A stretch of 64,000 nt of DNA, from positions 1-64,000 of the forward strand of contig CAAFWU010000063.1 of NCBI GenBank assembly GCA_900766825.1. The letters run 5' to 3'. The notes under the pieces are model-generated. The model ran no database searches, was not told the origin of the DNA, and was given only the letters and a program-made list of their open reading frames with translations. This document shows positions 9,491 to 17,714 of this stretch, piece by piece. A program made the position numbers and the translations under genes. Origin of the DNA: Bacteroidales bacterium (GTDB lineage Bacteria > Bacteroidota > Bacteroidia > Bacteroidales > Marinilabiliaceae). Within the stretch, counting starts at the first letter, position 1. Every line of letters begins with the position of its first letter.

Positions 9491-10219
9491 GTGAAGAGGA
9501 GAAAGGGAGTAGGCAAATACGCCCTCATGGCAGCTAAGTTGCTCGGCGTTGGGCTCTTGGCCCTATTCGTGGGCACACTATTGGCCGTGGTTTTGTACAA
9601 GTGGGTGCCTGTGACCGACACACACTTTATGCGCGTAATGTCCAAGAAAAACAACTGCGGAGTTACACAAACATGGGTGCCGCTGGAGGATATTTCGAAG
9701 GAGTTGCCATTGGCAGTAGTATCGTCGGAGGACAACCTCTTTACCAAGCACAATGGGTTCAGCATCAGTGCCATAAAGCGAGCGTGGGCCGAGAGTCAAA
9801 AGGGCAAGAGGGTTCGCGGTGGCAGCACCATAAGTCAGCAGACAGCCAAAAACGTATTTTTGTGGAACGAGCAATCGTGGGTTCGCAAGGGCATAGAGGT
9901 GGGTCTGACATTTATGATAGAGACCATTTGGGGCAAGAGGCGAATTATGGAGGTGTACCTAAACATAATAGAGCAAGGTCCAGGCATTTACGGGGCGGAG
10001 GCTTCGGCACAGACCTATTTTGGTCATTCGGCCAAGACGCTGAGGCGCGATGAGGCTGCCCGTATGGCTGCTGTGCTGCCCAATCCCATACGGCTGAAGC
10101 TTGGCAAACCGTCGGCCTACGTACTGAAACGTCAGGGGCAAATAATGAACGTGATGCGAAAGATTGGTAAGGTAGACTACGACCGACGCGCCAAAGAGAA
10201 AGCCAAGGCTAAGGAATAG
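9491..10219 (+). CDS. mtgA: monofunctional peptidoglycan transglycosylase
   Basis: This 242-residue protein polymerises lipid II glycan strands at the periplasmic face of the inner membrane. A basic N-terminus is followed by one transmembrane segment (about 12-36). GT51 motifs are present: VVSSEDNLFTKHNGF with catalytic Glu80, RGGSTISQQTAKNVFLW (109-125), and KRRIMEVYLNIIEQGPGIYG with the second glutamate. It has no transpeptidase domain, as in MtgA. The start is GTG at 9491, chosen because it gives the usual basic tail before the membrane segment; no good Shine-Dalgarno is seen, as is common in this phylum. It converges with xerD. Confidence 0.95.
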   Translation: MKRRKGVGKYALMAAKLLGVGLLALFVGTLLAVVLYKWVPVTDTHFMRVMSKKNNCGVTQTWVPLEDISKELPLAVVSSEDNLFTKHNGFSISAIKRAWAESQKGKRVRGGSTISQQTAKNVFLWNEQSWVRKGIEVGLTFMIETIWGKRRIMEVYLNIIEQGPGIYGAEASAQTYFGHSAKTLRRDEAARMAAVLPNPIRLKLGKPSAYVLKRQGQIMNVMRKIGKVDYDRRAKEKAKAKE

Positions 10220-10276
10220 AAAGGGGCGAAAAATCCCTATCTTCCTCACGAAACAGAGTTTCTGTAATAAAAGACT

Positions 10277-10317
10277 AACGGCGTTAACTCAGTGAAATGA
10301 CATTAGTTAACACCGTT
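10277..10317. terminator. bidirectional terminator between mtgA and xerD
   Basis: A 13-bp stem with one G-T wobble (10277-10289 with 10305-10317) has T-rich sequence on both sides (TTTGTTGTTTTGG on plus; AGTCTTTTATT on minus). It sits between convergent genes. Confidence 0.75.
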
Positions 10318-10328
10318 TGTTGTTTTGG

Positions 10329-11267
10329 TTATTCGTGGTCCTCTTTATAGGGGTGACAATTATCAAGAGTTGAGCGAAGATAGGCATCGTCGAGATGGGT
10401 ATAGATCTCGGTGGTCATAATAGACTCGTGACCCAACATCTCTTGAACGGCACGGAGGTTGGCTCCACCATCGACCAGATGGGTTGCAAAGGAGTGACGC
10501 AAGGTGTGGGGGCTAATGACCTTAGTTATGCCAACAGACTCTGCCGTGACCTTTACAATGTTAAAGACCGAGATGCGGGAGAGGTTGTGACCGAAGCGGT
10601 TGAGGAAGACATAGTCTTGACAATGAGGGGCTACGGGAAGTTCGTCGCGGCGCCCGAGATAGGCTTCGATAAACTCTTTGGCCTTGGCACCGATGGGAAC
10701 CAAACGCTCCTTCTGACCTTTGCCAAAAACCTGAATATAGTCCTGGTCGAAATGGAGATTGCCCATCTTGAGGTCGGTAAGTTCAGAAACGCGGAGTCCG
10801 CAGCTATAGAGAGTCTCTATGATGGCACGGTTGCGGAGACCATCGACCTTATTAATATCAAAAGAGGCCTCCATAGAGTCGATTTCCTCAACGGAGAGAA
10901 CGGTGGGAATCTTGCGCCCGATCTTGGGAGCCTGAACAGACTCTGTTGGGTCAGCCTCCAACTTTTCTTGCAAAATAAGGTATTTGAAGAAAGAGCGAAC
11001 TCCGCTAAGCACACGAGCTTGAGTGCGAGGGCTTACGCCATTCTGTCCCAACCATATGACGAAACCGCGAAAGTGGTCGACTGTAACTTGCTCGGGGGCG
11101 AGGTTAGTAAACTTGTTCTCATCGAGGTAGTTCATGAATTTGAGCAAGTCATTATTATAAGCCTTAACGGAGTTTGGGGTGAGTCCACGTTCGAGGCGAA
11201 GATATTCCATAAAAGAGTCAATCTCTTCAATCCAATCCATTGTGTTTTGTTGACTATTATCTGACAT
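10329..11267 (-). CDS. xerD: tyrosine recombinase XerD
   Basis: This 312-residue integrase-fold protein resolves chromosome dimers at dif, with a XerC partner in most bacteria. An N-terminal SAM-like DNA-binding domain (about 15-100) precedes the catalytic domain. The six expected active-site residues are visible: R159 (SCGLRVSEL), K183 (GKGQKERL), H254 and R257 (HTLRHSFATHL), H280 (LGHESI) and the nucleophile Y289 (TTEIYTH). Xer origin rather than phage integrase is supported by its length and by its position divergent from aroQ-pyk, an arrangement I recall from other Bacteroidales. ATG codons at residues 1 and 10 are both possible starts. Confidence 0.93.
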   Translation of the reverse strand: MSDNSQQNTMDWIEEIDSFMEYLRLERGLTPNSVKAYNNDLLKFMNYLDENKFTNLAPEQVTVDHFRGFVIWLGQNGVSPRTQARVLSGVRSFFKYLILQEKLEADPTESVQAPKIGRKIPTVLSVEEIDSMEASFDINKVDGLRNRAIIETLYSCGLRVSELTDLKMGNLHFDQDYIQVFGKGQKERLVPIGAKAKEFIEAYLGRRDELPVAPHCQDYVFLNRFGHNLSRISVFNIVKVTAESVGITKVISPHTLRHSFATHLVDGGANLRAVQEMLGHESIMTTEIYTHLDDAYLRSTLDNCHPYKEDHE

Positions 11268-11399
11268 GGTAGGCAGCGGCCAATATTATATGTGCCATAT
11301 GTAGTACAAGTGAGCCCCAAGAGGGGCTGCGACCACTTTAGGTAACAAAGAATGCACTGATATGACACAGAAGGGCGGCCAAAATTGTAAAGAACGATG

Positions 11400-11431
11400 C
11401 AAAAATAGCTAAAGAAACGGCTAAAGACAAT
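11400..11431 (-). promoter_or_regulatory. putative xerD promoter
   Basis: On the minus strand, ATTG, 20 bases, then TATTTTTG fits the Bacteroidota -33/-7 pattern. The leader would be about 125 bases and contains a perfect AGCCCC/GGGGCT hairpin at 11313-11328. The remaining intergenic sequence to 11694 is AT-rich; I see no further gene and no convincing aroQ promoter in it. Confidence 0.4.
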
Positions 11432-11694
11432 ATAAAGAGATGAGTAAAAATGCTGATTAGGGAGGTGACGAAAAGTAAAAAAATGCTATAAGTAGTTCAA
11501 ATTGATATAATGTACTTAAAAATAATTTAATAGGCACACGACCTACGATTTATGTTAGTAATTTAGCATCGTGTTTTTGTGTTAAAGGCAAACCTAATCA
11601 ACCAGTAACAAATTGGGCAACCAAGAGCAAGGTTTGGCACACGAGCAAAGTCTAAAGCAAACGAGAGCACAAAGACCCAAAGAAACTAAACGAG

Positions 11695-12141
11695 ATGAAG
11701 GTACTGATAATAAATGGTCCCAACTTGAACTTGTTGGGCGTACGCGAGCCAGGCATCTATGGCAGCCGCGGCTTCGAGGAGTATCTGGAGGAGCTTCGCG
11801 CACAATATGGAGCGGAGAGCATAGATTATTTCCAGAGTAACCACGAGGGCGGTATCATAGACAAGTTGCACGAGGTAGGCTTTGGCAAGGTGGACGGCGT
11901 AGTGCTAAACGCTGGAGGCTACACCCACACAAGCGTGGCTATAGCAGACGCCATATCGGCCATAAAGGTGCCCGTTGTCGAGGTTCACATAAGCAACATT
12001 GGCAAGCGCGAGGAGTTCCGTCATCACTCATTTCTGTCGGCCGTGTGCATGGGTTCGATAGCAGGCTTTGGCTTAGACAGCTACCGATTGGGCATTGAGG
12101 CCATTGGTCAGAAGATAGCCGAACAGAAGGCTAACAAATAG
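11695..12141 (+). CDS. aroQ: type II 3-dehydroquinate dehydratase
   Basis: This 148-residue enzyme converts 3-dehydroquinate to 3-dehydroshikimate in the shikimate pathway. Family hallmarks are the N-terminal INGPNLNLLG, the catalytic tyrosine in REPGIYGS (Y22), SNHEGGIIDKLHE, LNAGGYTHTSVAI with N73, the histidine in VEVHISNI (H98), and REEFRHHSF with R109. Length and motifs are normal, and the ATG at 11695 gives the canonical N-terminus. pyk follows after 30 bases, so the two are probably cotranscribed. Confidence 0.97.
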   Translation: MKVLIINGPNLNLLGVREPGIYGSRGFEEYLEELRAQYGAESIDYFQSNHEGGIIDKLHEVGFGKVDGVVLNAGGYTHTSVAIADAISAIKVPVVEVHISNIGKREEFRHHSFLSAVCMGSIAGFGLDSYRLGIEAIGQKIAEQKANK

Positions 12142-12171
12142 GAAAACAACAAATTGATATAAAACAAAACG

Positions 12172-13608
12172 ATGAAGAAGAAACTTACAAAGATCGTCAC
12201 AACGATTTCTGACATCCGCTGCGAGGTGGACTTCCTTCGCCAGTTGCATGAGGCTGGCATGAACGTTGTACGTTGTAACACAGCGCACATGACCACCGAG
12301 AGCATCGGCAACATTGTAAGAAACGCACGTGAGGTCTCTGACAAGATTGCTCTGTTGGTGGACACCAAGGGTCCCGAGATCCGCACCACCCCTTGCGAGC
12401 AGCCCATCGTATTCGAGGCTGGCAAGAAGATCATCGTAAAGGGAGATCCTAAGGGTGTATCGAGCAGCGAGCTTCTGTACGTATCCTACGAGGGTTTCGT
12501 AAACGACCTTTCAGAGGGCAAGCAGATCCTCATCGACGATGGCGACGTTTCGCTCCGCGTTGACGAGAAGCACGAGGATCACTTGGTCTGCACCGTTGAG
12601 AACAGCGGTCGCATAGAGGACGGTCGCAAGAGCGTAAACGTTCCTGGCGTAAGCATCAAGTTGCCTTCGCTCACCGAGAAGGATAAGGGCTTCGTTCTTT
12701 GGGCCATCGAGAACAAGTTGGACTTCATCGCTCACTCTTTCGTACGCAGTGCCAAGGACGTAAAGGAGATTCAGGACATTCTTGATGCTCACAACAGCCC
12801 CATCAAGATCATTGCCAAGATCGAGAACGAAGAGGGTGTTCAGAACATCGACGAGATTTTGGACTGCGTCTACGGTGTCATGGTTGCCCGTGGTGATCTG
12901 GGCATCGAGGTACCCATCGAGCGCATCCCCTTCATCCAGCGTATGCTCATCCGCAAGTGTATTGAGGCAAAGAAGCCCGTCATCGTGGCCACTCAGATGC
13001 TTCATACCATGATCAAGAATCCACGTCCTACCCGCGCCGAGGTAACCGATATTGCCAACGCCATCTACCACCGCACCGATGCCATCATGCTCTCTGGTGA
13101 GACCACCTATGGCAAGTATCCTGTAGAGGCAGTAAAGACCATGGCCAAGATTGCCGCTGTGTCGGAGGATGCCAAGGATTCTCGCAACGACATTCCCGTG
13201 CCCAAGGTTAAGGGTGAGATTACCACCTGCTTGGCCGAGGCTGCTGTTGGTGCCACCAAGGAGTTGCCTATCAAGGCTCTCATCACCGACTCGTTCACTG
13301 GCAAGACTGCTCGTTACTTGGCTGCTTTCCGTAGCCCCATCCCAGTTTACTCGTTGGCCTATGAGCCTCGTGTAGCTCGTGAGTTGGCACTCTCCTACGG
13401 TGTGTTCGCCGAGATTGTTGAGGAGGGCAAGAGCAAGAGCGAGATTCTCCGTCACACTGTAGAGAAGTTGATGAAAGAGGGCGAGCTCAGCGGCGAGGAT
13501 TTGGTTGCATACATCGGTGGCAGCTTTGGCATCGGTGGCGGCACCTCGTTCCTTGAGATTGTGACTGTTGAGAACCTTCTCAAGAAGATCGATAGCTACA
13601 TCAACTAA
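12172..13608 (+). CDS. pyk: pyruvate kinase
   Basis: This 478-residue enzyme makes pyruvate and ATP from phosphoenolpyruvate and ADP. Visible landmarks are the N-terminal KIVTTISDIRCEVDFL, the N-terminal substrate arginine and NTAH segment, LLVDTKGPEIRT, the signature AKIENEEGVQNIDEI with catalytic Lys-Glu, VARGDLGIEVP, ATQMLHTMIKNPRPTRAEVTD and MLSGETTYGKYP. The C-terminal regulatory domain (about 350-478) is present. It is the second gene of the aroQ-pyk unit, and two hairpins follow the stop codon. Confidence 0.98.
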   Translation: MKKKLTKIVTTISDIRCEVDFLRQLHEAGMNVVRCNTAHMTTESIGNIVRNAREVSDKIALLVDTKGPEIRTTPCEQPIVFEAGKKIIVKGDPKGVSSSELLYVSYEGFVNDLSEGKQILIDDGDVSLRVDEKHEDHLVCTVENSGRIEDGRKSVNVPGVSIKLPSLTEKDKGFVLWAIENKLDFIAHSFVRSAKDVKEIQDILDAHNSPIKIIAKIENEEGVQNIDEILDCVYGVMVARGDLGIEVPIERIPFIQRMLIRKCIEAKKPVIVATQMLHTMIKNPRPTRAEVTDIANAIYHRTDAIMLSGETTYGKYPVEAVKTMAKIAAVSEDAKDSRNDIPVPKVKGEITTCLAEAAVGATKELPIKALITDSFTGKTARYLAAFRSPIPVYSLAYEPRVARELALSYGVFAEIVEEGKSKSEILRHTVEKLMKEGELSGEDLVAYIGGSFGIGGGTSFLEIVTVENLLKKIDSYIN

Positions 13609-13621
13609 GCCATCTTAGGTT

Positions 13622-13646
13622 TCGCTCTCCATTGTTTGGAGAGTGA
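13622..13646 (+). terminator. hairpin after pyk, weak T tract
   Basis: A 10-bp stem (13622-13631 with 13637-13646, 5-base loop, one wobble) lies 13 bases after the pyk stop. Only GATTTATAT follows, so it may protect the mRNA 3' end or pause polymerase ahead of the stronger hairpin at 13664. Confidence 0.5.
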
Positions 13647-13663
13647 GATTTATATGATAATTG

Positions 13664-13706
13664 TTCACCTACTCTGCCTTACACAGAGTGGGTGAATTTA
13701 TTTTTT
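13664..13706 (+). terminator. Rho-independent terminator of aroQ-pyk
   Basis: A 13-bp stem with one G-T pair (13664-13676 with 13684-13696, 7-base loop) is followed by TTTATTTTTT. Confidence 0.9.
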
Positions 13707-13712
13707 ACGAAA

Positions 13713-13767
13713 AAAAAATAACAATAGCAGAGTCGATAGGAAACGAACAATGCTATTGTTATTTTTT
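13713..13767 (-). terminator. terminator of the nitroreductase operon
   Basis: A perfect 17-bp inverted repeat (13713-13729 with 13751-13767) around a 21-base loop, with A/T-rich outer arms. It lies just past the 3' end of the minus-strand nitroreductase gene, between convergent units. Confidence 0.7.
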
Positions 13768-13812
13768 GTTTAAGTATAATCTCCGGATTTACGTCCCTTT
13801 GAACTGTTGCTG

Positions 13813-14562
13813 TTAGAATCCTTGCTCTTTAATCCACTTTGCCACCTTTTGGCTGAAGGCCTCGTTGTTGGCACGTGGGTAGCGGACTTCAGCAAAGACT
13901 TGGGCCAGATTCTCTTTGCTGTTCTCGGCCACAAAACGTTTGTTTGTTTCGTCAGATTCGGCGGCAGCGTAGATGTTGTCAATATCTTCGTCGGAGAAGT
14001 CGGCATAGGTTTGGTTATGAACTACGGCTCTGTTGGGAAGACGGTCGGTGAGGTTGGGCTGACACTTGTCGGGGTCGGGATAGCCAATGGTGAGGGTTGT
14101 GATGGGAACAACACCATGGGGTAGGTTGAGGACCTGAGCAATCTGCTCGGGATTGTAGGTTGTGGTGCCGAGATAGCAGAGGCCCAATCCCTCTTCTTCG
14201 GCGGCAAGGGCAATGTTTTGAGCCACAATGGTGGCATCGATGGTGGCCGTGAGGAATGTCTCGAAGTTATCGAAGCCAGCATCGGCATTGCGGAGTCGGC
14301 ACCAATGGGTAAAGCGGTTGATGTCGGCACAGATGGTAACAACCAGAGGGGCTTGGGTTACCATGGGCTGATTGAAGTGAGCTGGTGCCAAGCGGGCTTT
14401 GATGTCGGGGTCGGTGGTAAGGATGATGCTGTAGAGCTGCATATTGCCCGTGTTGGAACCACGGACGCCAGCCTTAACAAGATTGTCTATAACGTCTTGA
14501 GGTATAGAATCTTTGGTGTAGGCACGAACGGTGCGGTGCCCGAAGAGGGAAGATAGAGACAT
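13813..14562 (-). CDS. FMN-dependent nitroreductase family protein (NfsA/FRP-like)
   Basis: The 249-residue protein has the nitroreductase start LFGHRTVRAYTKDSIPQDVID, where the basic residues bind FMN phosphate. A central stretch (SNTGNMQLYSIILTTDP, then APLVVTICADINR, then NIALAAEEEGLGLCYLGTT) follows the NfsA/flavin-reductase subfamily order. These enzymes reduce quinones, nitro compounds or flavin with NAD(P)H; the true substrate is unknown. It is the last gene of a minus-strand unit, 24 bases after the prenyltransferase. Confidence 0.88.
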   Translation of the reverse strand: MSLSSLFGHRTVRAYTKDSIPQDVIDNLVKAGVRGSNTGNMQLYSIILTTDPDIKARLAPAHFNQPMVTQAPLVVTICADINRFTHWCRLRNADAGFDNFETFLTATIDATIVAQNIALAAEEEGLGLCYLGTTTYNPEQIAQVLNLPHGVVPITTLTIGYPDPDKCQPNLTDRLPNRAVVHNQTYADFSDEDIDNIYAAAESDETNKRFVAENSKENLAQVFAEVRYPRANNEAFSQKVAKWIKEQGF

Positions 14563-14586
14563 ATTATTGAAAAAAGTATTCGGAAT

Positions 14587-15522
14587 TTAGAAAAAGAAGA
14601 AGAGAGAGCAGACGCCAGCCAGCATGACTAATTTGGCCAAAATTTGGGCTCTGTGAAAATGGTGGCGTTCCTGTCCGCGAACAACCATAATGCACATGGC
14701 TATGGTTGGCACACAGATTAAAGCAATGATGAATAGTAAGTTGAGCCCCTGAAAATTGGGCACCTCATGACATGCCAAAGCGAGGCAGACGAGCATAAAG
14801 AGTTCGATGAGGATGACAACGACCTTTGAGTAAGGTACGCCCATCTCGACAGGGAGGGTGTGACACCCCATAGCGGCGTCGCCATCAACATCCTCTATGT
14901 CTTTAAGCACCTCGCGACCAAGGTTGGCAATGAAAGCAAAGATGCAATAGCCGCAGACGAGGAACCATAGTTGGGACATGGGCTCGTGGTCGGAGAGGAC
15001 CCTATGGGCAGCGAGGTCCACAGCGGCAAAGTCGGCAGAGACAACCATGTAGCCAGTGAGGGCTACGAGTAGAGCCACAACAATGTTGCCGATGAGCACC
15101 ATTCGCTTGAGGTGAGTTGAGTAGAACCAAAGGATGATGGGTACGGCCACAAAGAGGAGCATGAAAAATGAGCGGCGTAGAACGAAGGCAAGGTAGCCTC
15201 CCATAAAGACGCCCATAAGTGTTAGGATGACATGAACAAGCAGAGCAACGCGACGATCAACACTGCTGCCAACAACAACACGCGTAGGGCGATTTATGCG
15301 GTCGGCCACAACATCGAAATAGTCGTTGATGGCGTTGCCCCCAGCGGCCAGACAGACCGATGCAGCCATAAGGAGAAGGAAGCGAGGCGTGCTGAGGGCA
15401 TTGGGCAGCCCATGCTCGGCCAGATAGGGCACGATGAGACCAAAGTGCAACAGAGATTGGAAGAGCACAATGGTTAAGAGATTGGGCAAGCGGATTAGTC
15501 GAAAGGCGTCTTTAGGAGTCAT
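14587..15522 (-). CDS. UbiA-family prenyltransferase (GGGP-synthase-like branch)
   Basis: The 311-residue integral membrane protein has 8-9 hydrophobic segments. The first Asp-rich motif NDYFDVVADRINRP (NDxxD type) binds Mg-prenyl diphosphate, and the second, DIEDVDGDAAMG, is also present. The family attaches isoprenoid chains to small acceptors (menaquinone, heme, phospholipid). Bacteroidota homologues are often named geranylgeranylglycerol-phosphate geranylgeranyltransferase, but the acceptor cannot be read from the sequence. It sits between the KdsC-type gene (47 bases away) and the nitroreductase. The spacer 15523-15569 contains a GGGGC/GCCCC hairpin. Confidence 0.88.
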   Translation of the reverse strand: MTPKDAFRLIRLPNLLTIVLFQSLLHFGLIVPYLAEHGLPNALSTPRFLLLMAASVCLAAGGNAINDYFDVVADRINRPTRVVVGSSVDRRVALLVHVILTLMGVFMGGYLAFVLRRSFFMLLFVAVPIILWFYSTHLKRMVLIGNIVVALLVALTGYMVVSADFAAVDLAAHRVLSDHEPMSQLWFLVCGYCIFAFIANLGREVLKDIEDVDGDAAMGCHTLPVEMGVPYSKVVVILIELFMLVCLALACHEVPNFQGLNLLFIIALICVPTIAMCIMVVRGQERHHFHRAQILAKLVMLAGVCSLFFFF

Positions 15523-15569
15523 GGCATCACATAGTTAGGTTGTGAGATGGGGCTGCGGCCCCCGCGGCA

Positions 15570-16094
15570 TTACCAGGAGCAGGCATGGTCGGAGCCCCAG
15601 AGATTGTGGGCACGAATGACTTGCTCAACAACATCGCGTACGCAGCCTTCGCCACCTATTATGGGTGAAATGTAGCGGCAGATCTGCTTGACATCGGGGC
15701 AGGCATCGGCAGGGCAGACAGGAACGCCAACTTTTTGAAGGACGGGCAGATCGGGCATATCGTCGCCCATGTAGAGAATCTGGTCGTCAGTGAGACCATT
15801 TTGGTCGCGCCACTGCTCGTAGGTTCCCAGTTTGGTGCTTTGACCCATGAAGACGTCGGTGATGCCGAGACCTTCGTAGCGTTTGCGGATGGCTTCCTGA
15901 CGACCACCAGTGATGATGGCAATCTTGAAACCAAGTTTAATGGCTAGTTGGAGTACGTAGCCGTCTTTGATGTTGGCTGTGCGCATGGGCACGCCCTCGG
16001 CCGACATGGGCTGTGTTTGTTTAGAAAGGACACCGTCGATGTCGAAAGCAAAAGCTTTGACATGGGGCAGCAACTCCTTGAAATTCTTGTTCAT
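15570..16094 (-). CDS. kdsC: KdsC-type HAD phosphatase
   Basis: This 174-residue cap-less HAD protein has motif I AFDIDGVLS (nucleophile Asp then Asp), motif II IITGGRQEAI, a Lys in QSTKLGTYEQW, and motif III YMGDDMPDLPVL. These match 3-deoxy-D-manno-octulosonate-8-phosphate phosphatase, which makes KDO for lipopolysaccharide. Length is typical of KdsC (170-190). It is first in the minus-strand unit with the prenyltransferase and nitroreductase. Other sugar-phosphate substrates are possible for this fold. Confidence 0.9.
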   Translation of the reverse strand: MNKNFKELLPHVKAFAFDIDGVLSKQTQPMSAEGVPMRTANIKDGYVLQLAIKLGFKIAIITGGRQEAIRKRYEGLGITDVFMGQSTKLGTYEQWRDQNGLTDDQILYMGDDMPDLPVLQKVGVPVCPADACPDVKQICRYISPIIGGEGCVRDVVEQVIRAHNLWGSDHACSW

Positions 16095-16110
16095 CTGCTA
16101 TTGGGATAAA

Positions 16111-16193
16111 GTACATGAGTGGACCCACGTGTGAGTGTGTCCCTTGAGGGGGGACTAAGAGAGGGGGGACACTCTTGTGTGCTCATGTGGTAC
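16111..16193. repeat. long imperfect inverted repeat with a G-rich direct repeat
   Basis: The arms beginning GTACATGAG at 16111 and ending CTCATGTGGTAC at 16193 pair imperfectly over about 28 bases (both arms carry a GTGTCCC/GGGACAC core). The loop and inner right arm hold two copies of GAGGGGGGAC (16146-16155 and 16161-16170). It occupies the divergent region between kdsC and the glycosyltransferase gene and could act in either transcript. Confidence 0.5.
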
Positions 16194-16248
16194 CAAAGTT
16201 GGCAGCATCATGCAATTGTCAGATGGCGAATATAACATTTTTTTATCT

Positions 16249-16256
16249 TATCTTTG
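16249..16256 (+). promoter_or_regulatory. -7 element of the glycosyltransferase cassette
   Basis: TATCTTTG is a perfect TAnnTTTG match. Transcription would begin near 16262, downstream of an in-frame TTG at 16254, which supports the ATG at 16299 as the translation start. No clear -33 TTTG is seen at the normal distance. Confidence 0.5.
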
Positions 16257-16298
16257 TATAGTATCAAAATTGTTGAAAACGAAAAAGCAGGACTACCT

Positions 16299-17714
16299 AT
16301 GTCGGAAGAAAATCCTACAACAACATATCCCACATATGGTGACATTGAGGTCATAGCCCTCAACCCAATGGAGACAGAGGGCTTGACCCTGAGGGAGTGC
16401 CCCGAGATGATGAGCGGCGTTGGTTTGCGAACAGCATTAGAGCGCTGCACACGTTCCATTGTGGCCATATGCACCACTCGCCACCACTTTGCCTTGAATG
16501 CCAAGAGTGCGCTCTTTATGGCTGAGTTCCTAAACGAGAAGGAGATAAGCATGGTGTATGCAGACTATGCTGTGGAGCAGGAAGATGGGCAGCAGACGAT
16601 GCGGATCTTGAACGATGCGGAGCGTCATGTGCTGCGCGACAGTTTTGATTTTGGTCCCCTAATTGTGGTGAGGAGAGATGATGCGCTGCGTGCTGCGGAG
16701 CAAATGGACTACTGCCGTTGGGGCTCGATATATGCACTAACGCTTGCCATGCAACGCATTGGCACCATATACCATACGGGTGTGCCCATTGGCACTGTGG
16801 CTTTGGTGGATAACCGCGATTCGGGAACACGGCAATTTGACTATGTATCGCCCTCGAACATTGAGTATCAGGCCGAAATGGAACGATTGTGCACGGCACA
16901 CCTGAGGAGCATAGGGGCATTGGTGGACTCCGAACAGCGATTGCCTTTGGTGAGCACACAACGTTTTGCCCGTACGGCGTCGGTAATTATACCCGTTAAG
17001 AATAGGCAAACCACCATTGCAGATGCCGTGGCCTCGGCTCTGAGTCAGGAGACCGATTTTGACTATAACGTCATTGTTGTGGACAACCATAGCACAGATT
17101 GCACAACGGAAATTTTGACCGAGCTGGCTGCTCAGAACCCTCGATTGGTGCACATTGTGCCCGAAGCGGAGGATCTGGGCATAGGCGGCTGCTGGAACCG
17201 TGCCGTAAGCGACGAGCGGTGCGGACGTTTTGCCGTTCAGTTGGATAGCGACGATTTATACAGCAGCCCACGGACTCTGCAACGCATTGTAGATAAGTTT
17301 ACCGAGGAGCCCTATACTCTGGTAGTGGGTTCGTATGAGCTTGTGGACTTCGACTTGCGCCAGATGCCCCCAGGAGTTATAGACCACAGGGAGTGGACTG
17401 ACGCCAATGGTGCCAATAACATACTGCGAATCAACGGCATGGGTGCACCACGTGCTTTTGCCACAGAGTGGTTAAGAGCCCATCCGATGCCAAATGTGAG
17501 CTATGGCGAGGATTACGCAGCCGTGCTGGAAGCCACTCGCACACAGATGGTCGGGCGCATATTTGATGTACTCTACCGATGCAGACGATGGGGTGGAAAT
17601 TCCGATGCTGGTCTGAGCCCCGAAGCCGAGAGCCGACACAATGCCTATAAGGATAAACTGCGTTCGGTCGAGACCGAAAAACGCATTGCCCTAAACAACC
17701 AATATGCTGAATAA
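16299..17714 (+). CDS. tandem-domain family 2 glycosyltransferase
   Basis: This 471-residue protein has no signal peptide. Residues about 225-440 form a GT-A domain: SVIIPVKNRQTTI (228 onward), VVDNHSTDCT, and a metal/nucleotide-binding DSDD at 316-319. Residues about 20-200 look like a second, degenerate GT2 domain (segments such as MVYADY and a VRRDDALRAAEQ helix) without a DxD. The upstream in-frame TTG is rejected because the promoter overlaps it; an AGGA sits 6 bases before the ATG. The gene ends inside the next one (ATG 17704, stop 17712-17714), so translation is probably coupled. With its neighbours it forms a GT2/GalT-like/SpoIID cassette whose product is unknown. Confidence 0.85.
   Translation: MSEENPTTTYPTYGDIEVIALNPMETEGLTLRECPEMMSGVGLRTALERCTRSIVAICTTRHHFALNAKSALFMAEFLNEKEISMVYADYAVEQEDGQQTMRILNDAERHVLRDSFDFGPLIVVRRDDALRAAEQMDYCRWGSIYALTLAMQRIGTIYHTGVPIGTVALVDNRDSGTRQFDYVSPSNIEYQAEMERLCTAHLRSIGALVDSEQRLPLVSTQRFARTASVIIPVKNRQTTIADAVASALSQETDFDYNVIVVDNHSTDCTTEILTELAAQNPRLVHIVPEAEDLGIGGCWNRAVSDERCGRFAVQLDSDDLYSSPRTLQRIVDKFTEEPYTLVVGSYELVDFDLRQMPPGVIDHREWTDANGANNILRINGMGAPRAFATEWLRAHPMPNVSYGEDYAAVLEATRTQMVGRIFDVLYRCRRWGGNSDAGLSPEAESRHNAYKDKLRSVETEKRIALNNQYAE

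Noticed and set aside
12511..13455. 314-aa open frame opposite pyruvate kinase
   Set aside because: Same cause: a mirror frame of a highly expressed gene with no start signal or family features.
16254..16298. TTG start for the glycosyltransferase
   Set aside because: It lies inside the -7 promoter element, so it would not be in the transcript; the ATG at 16299 is used instead.
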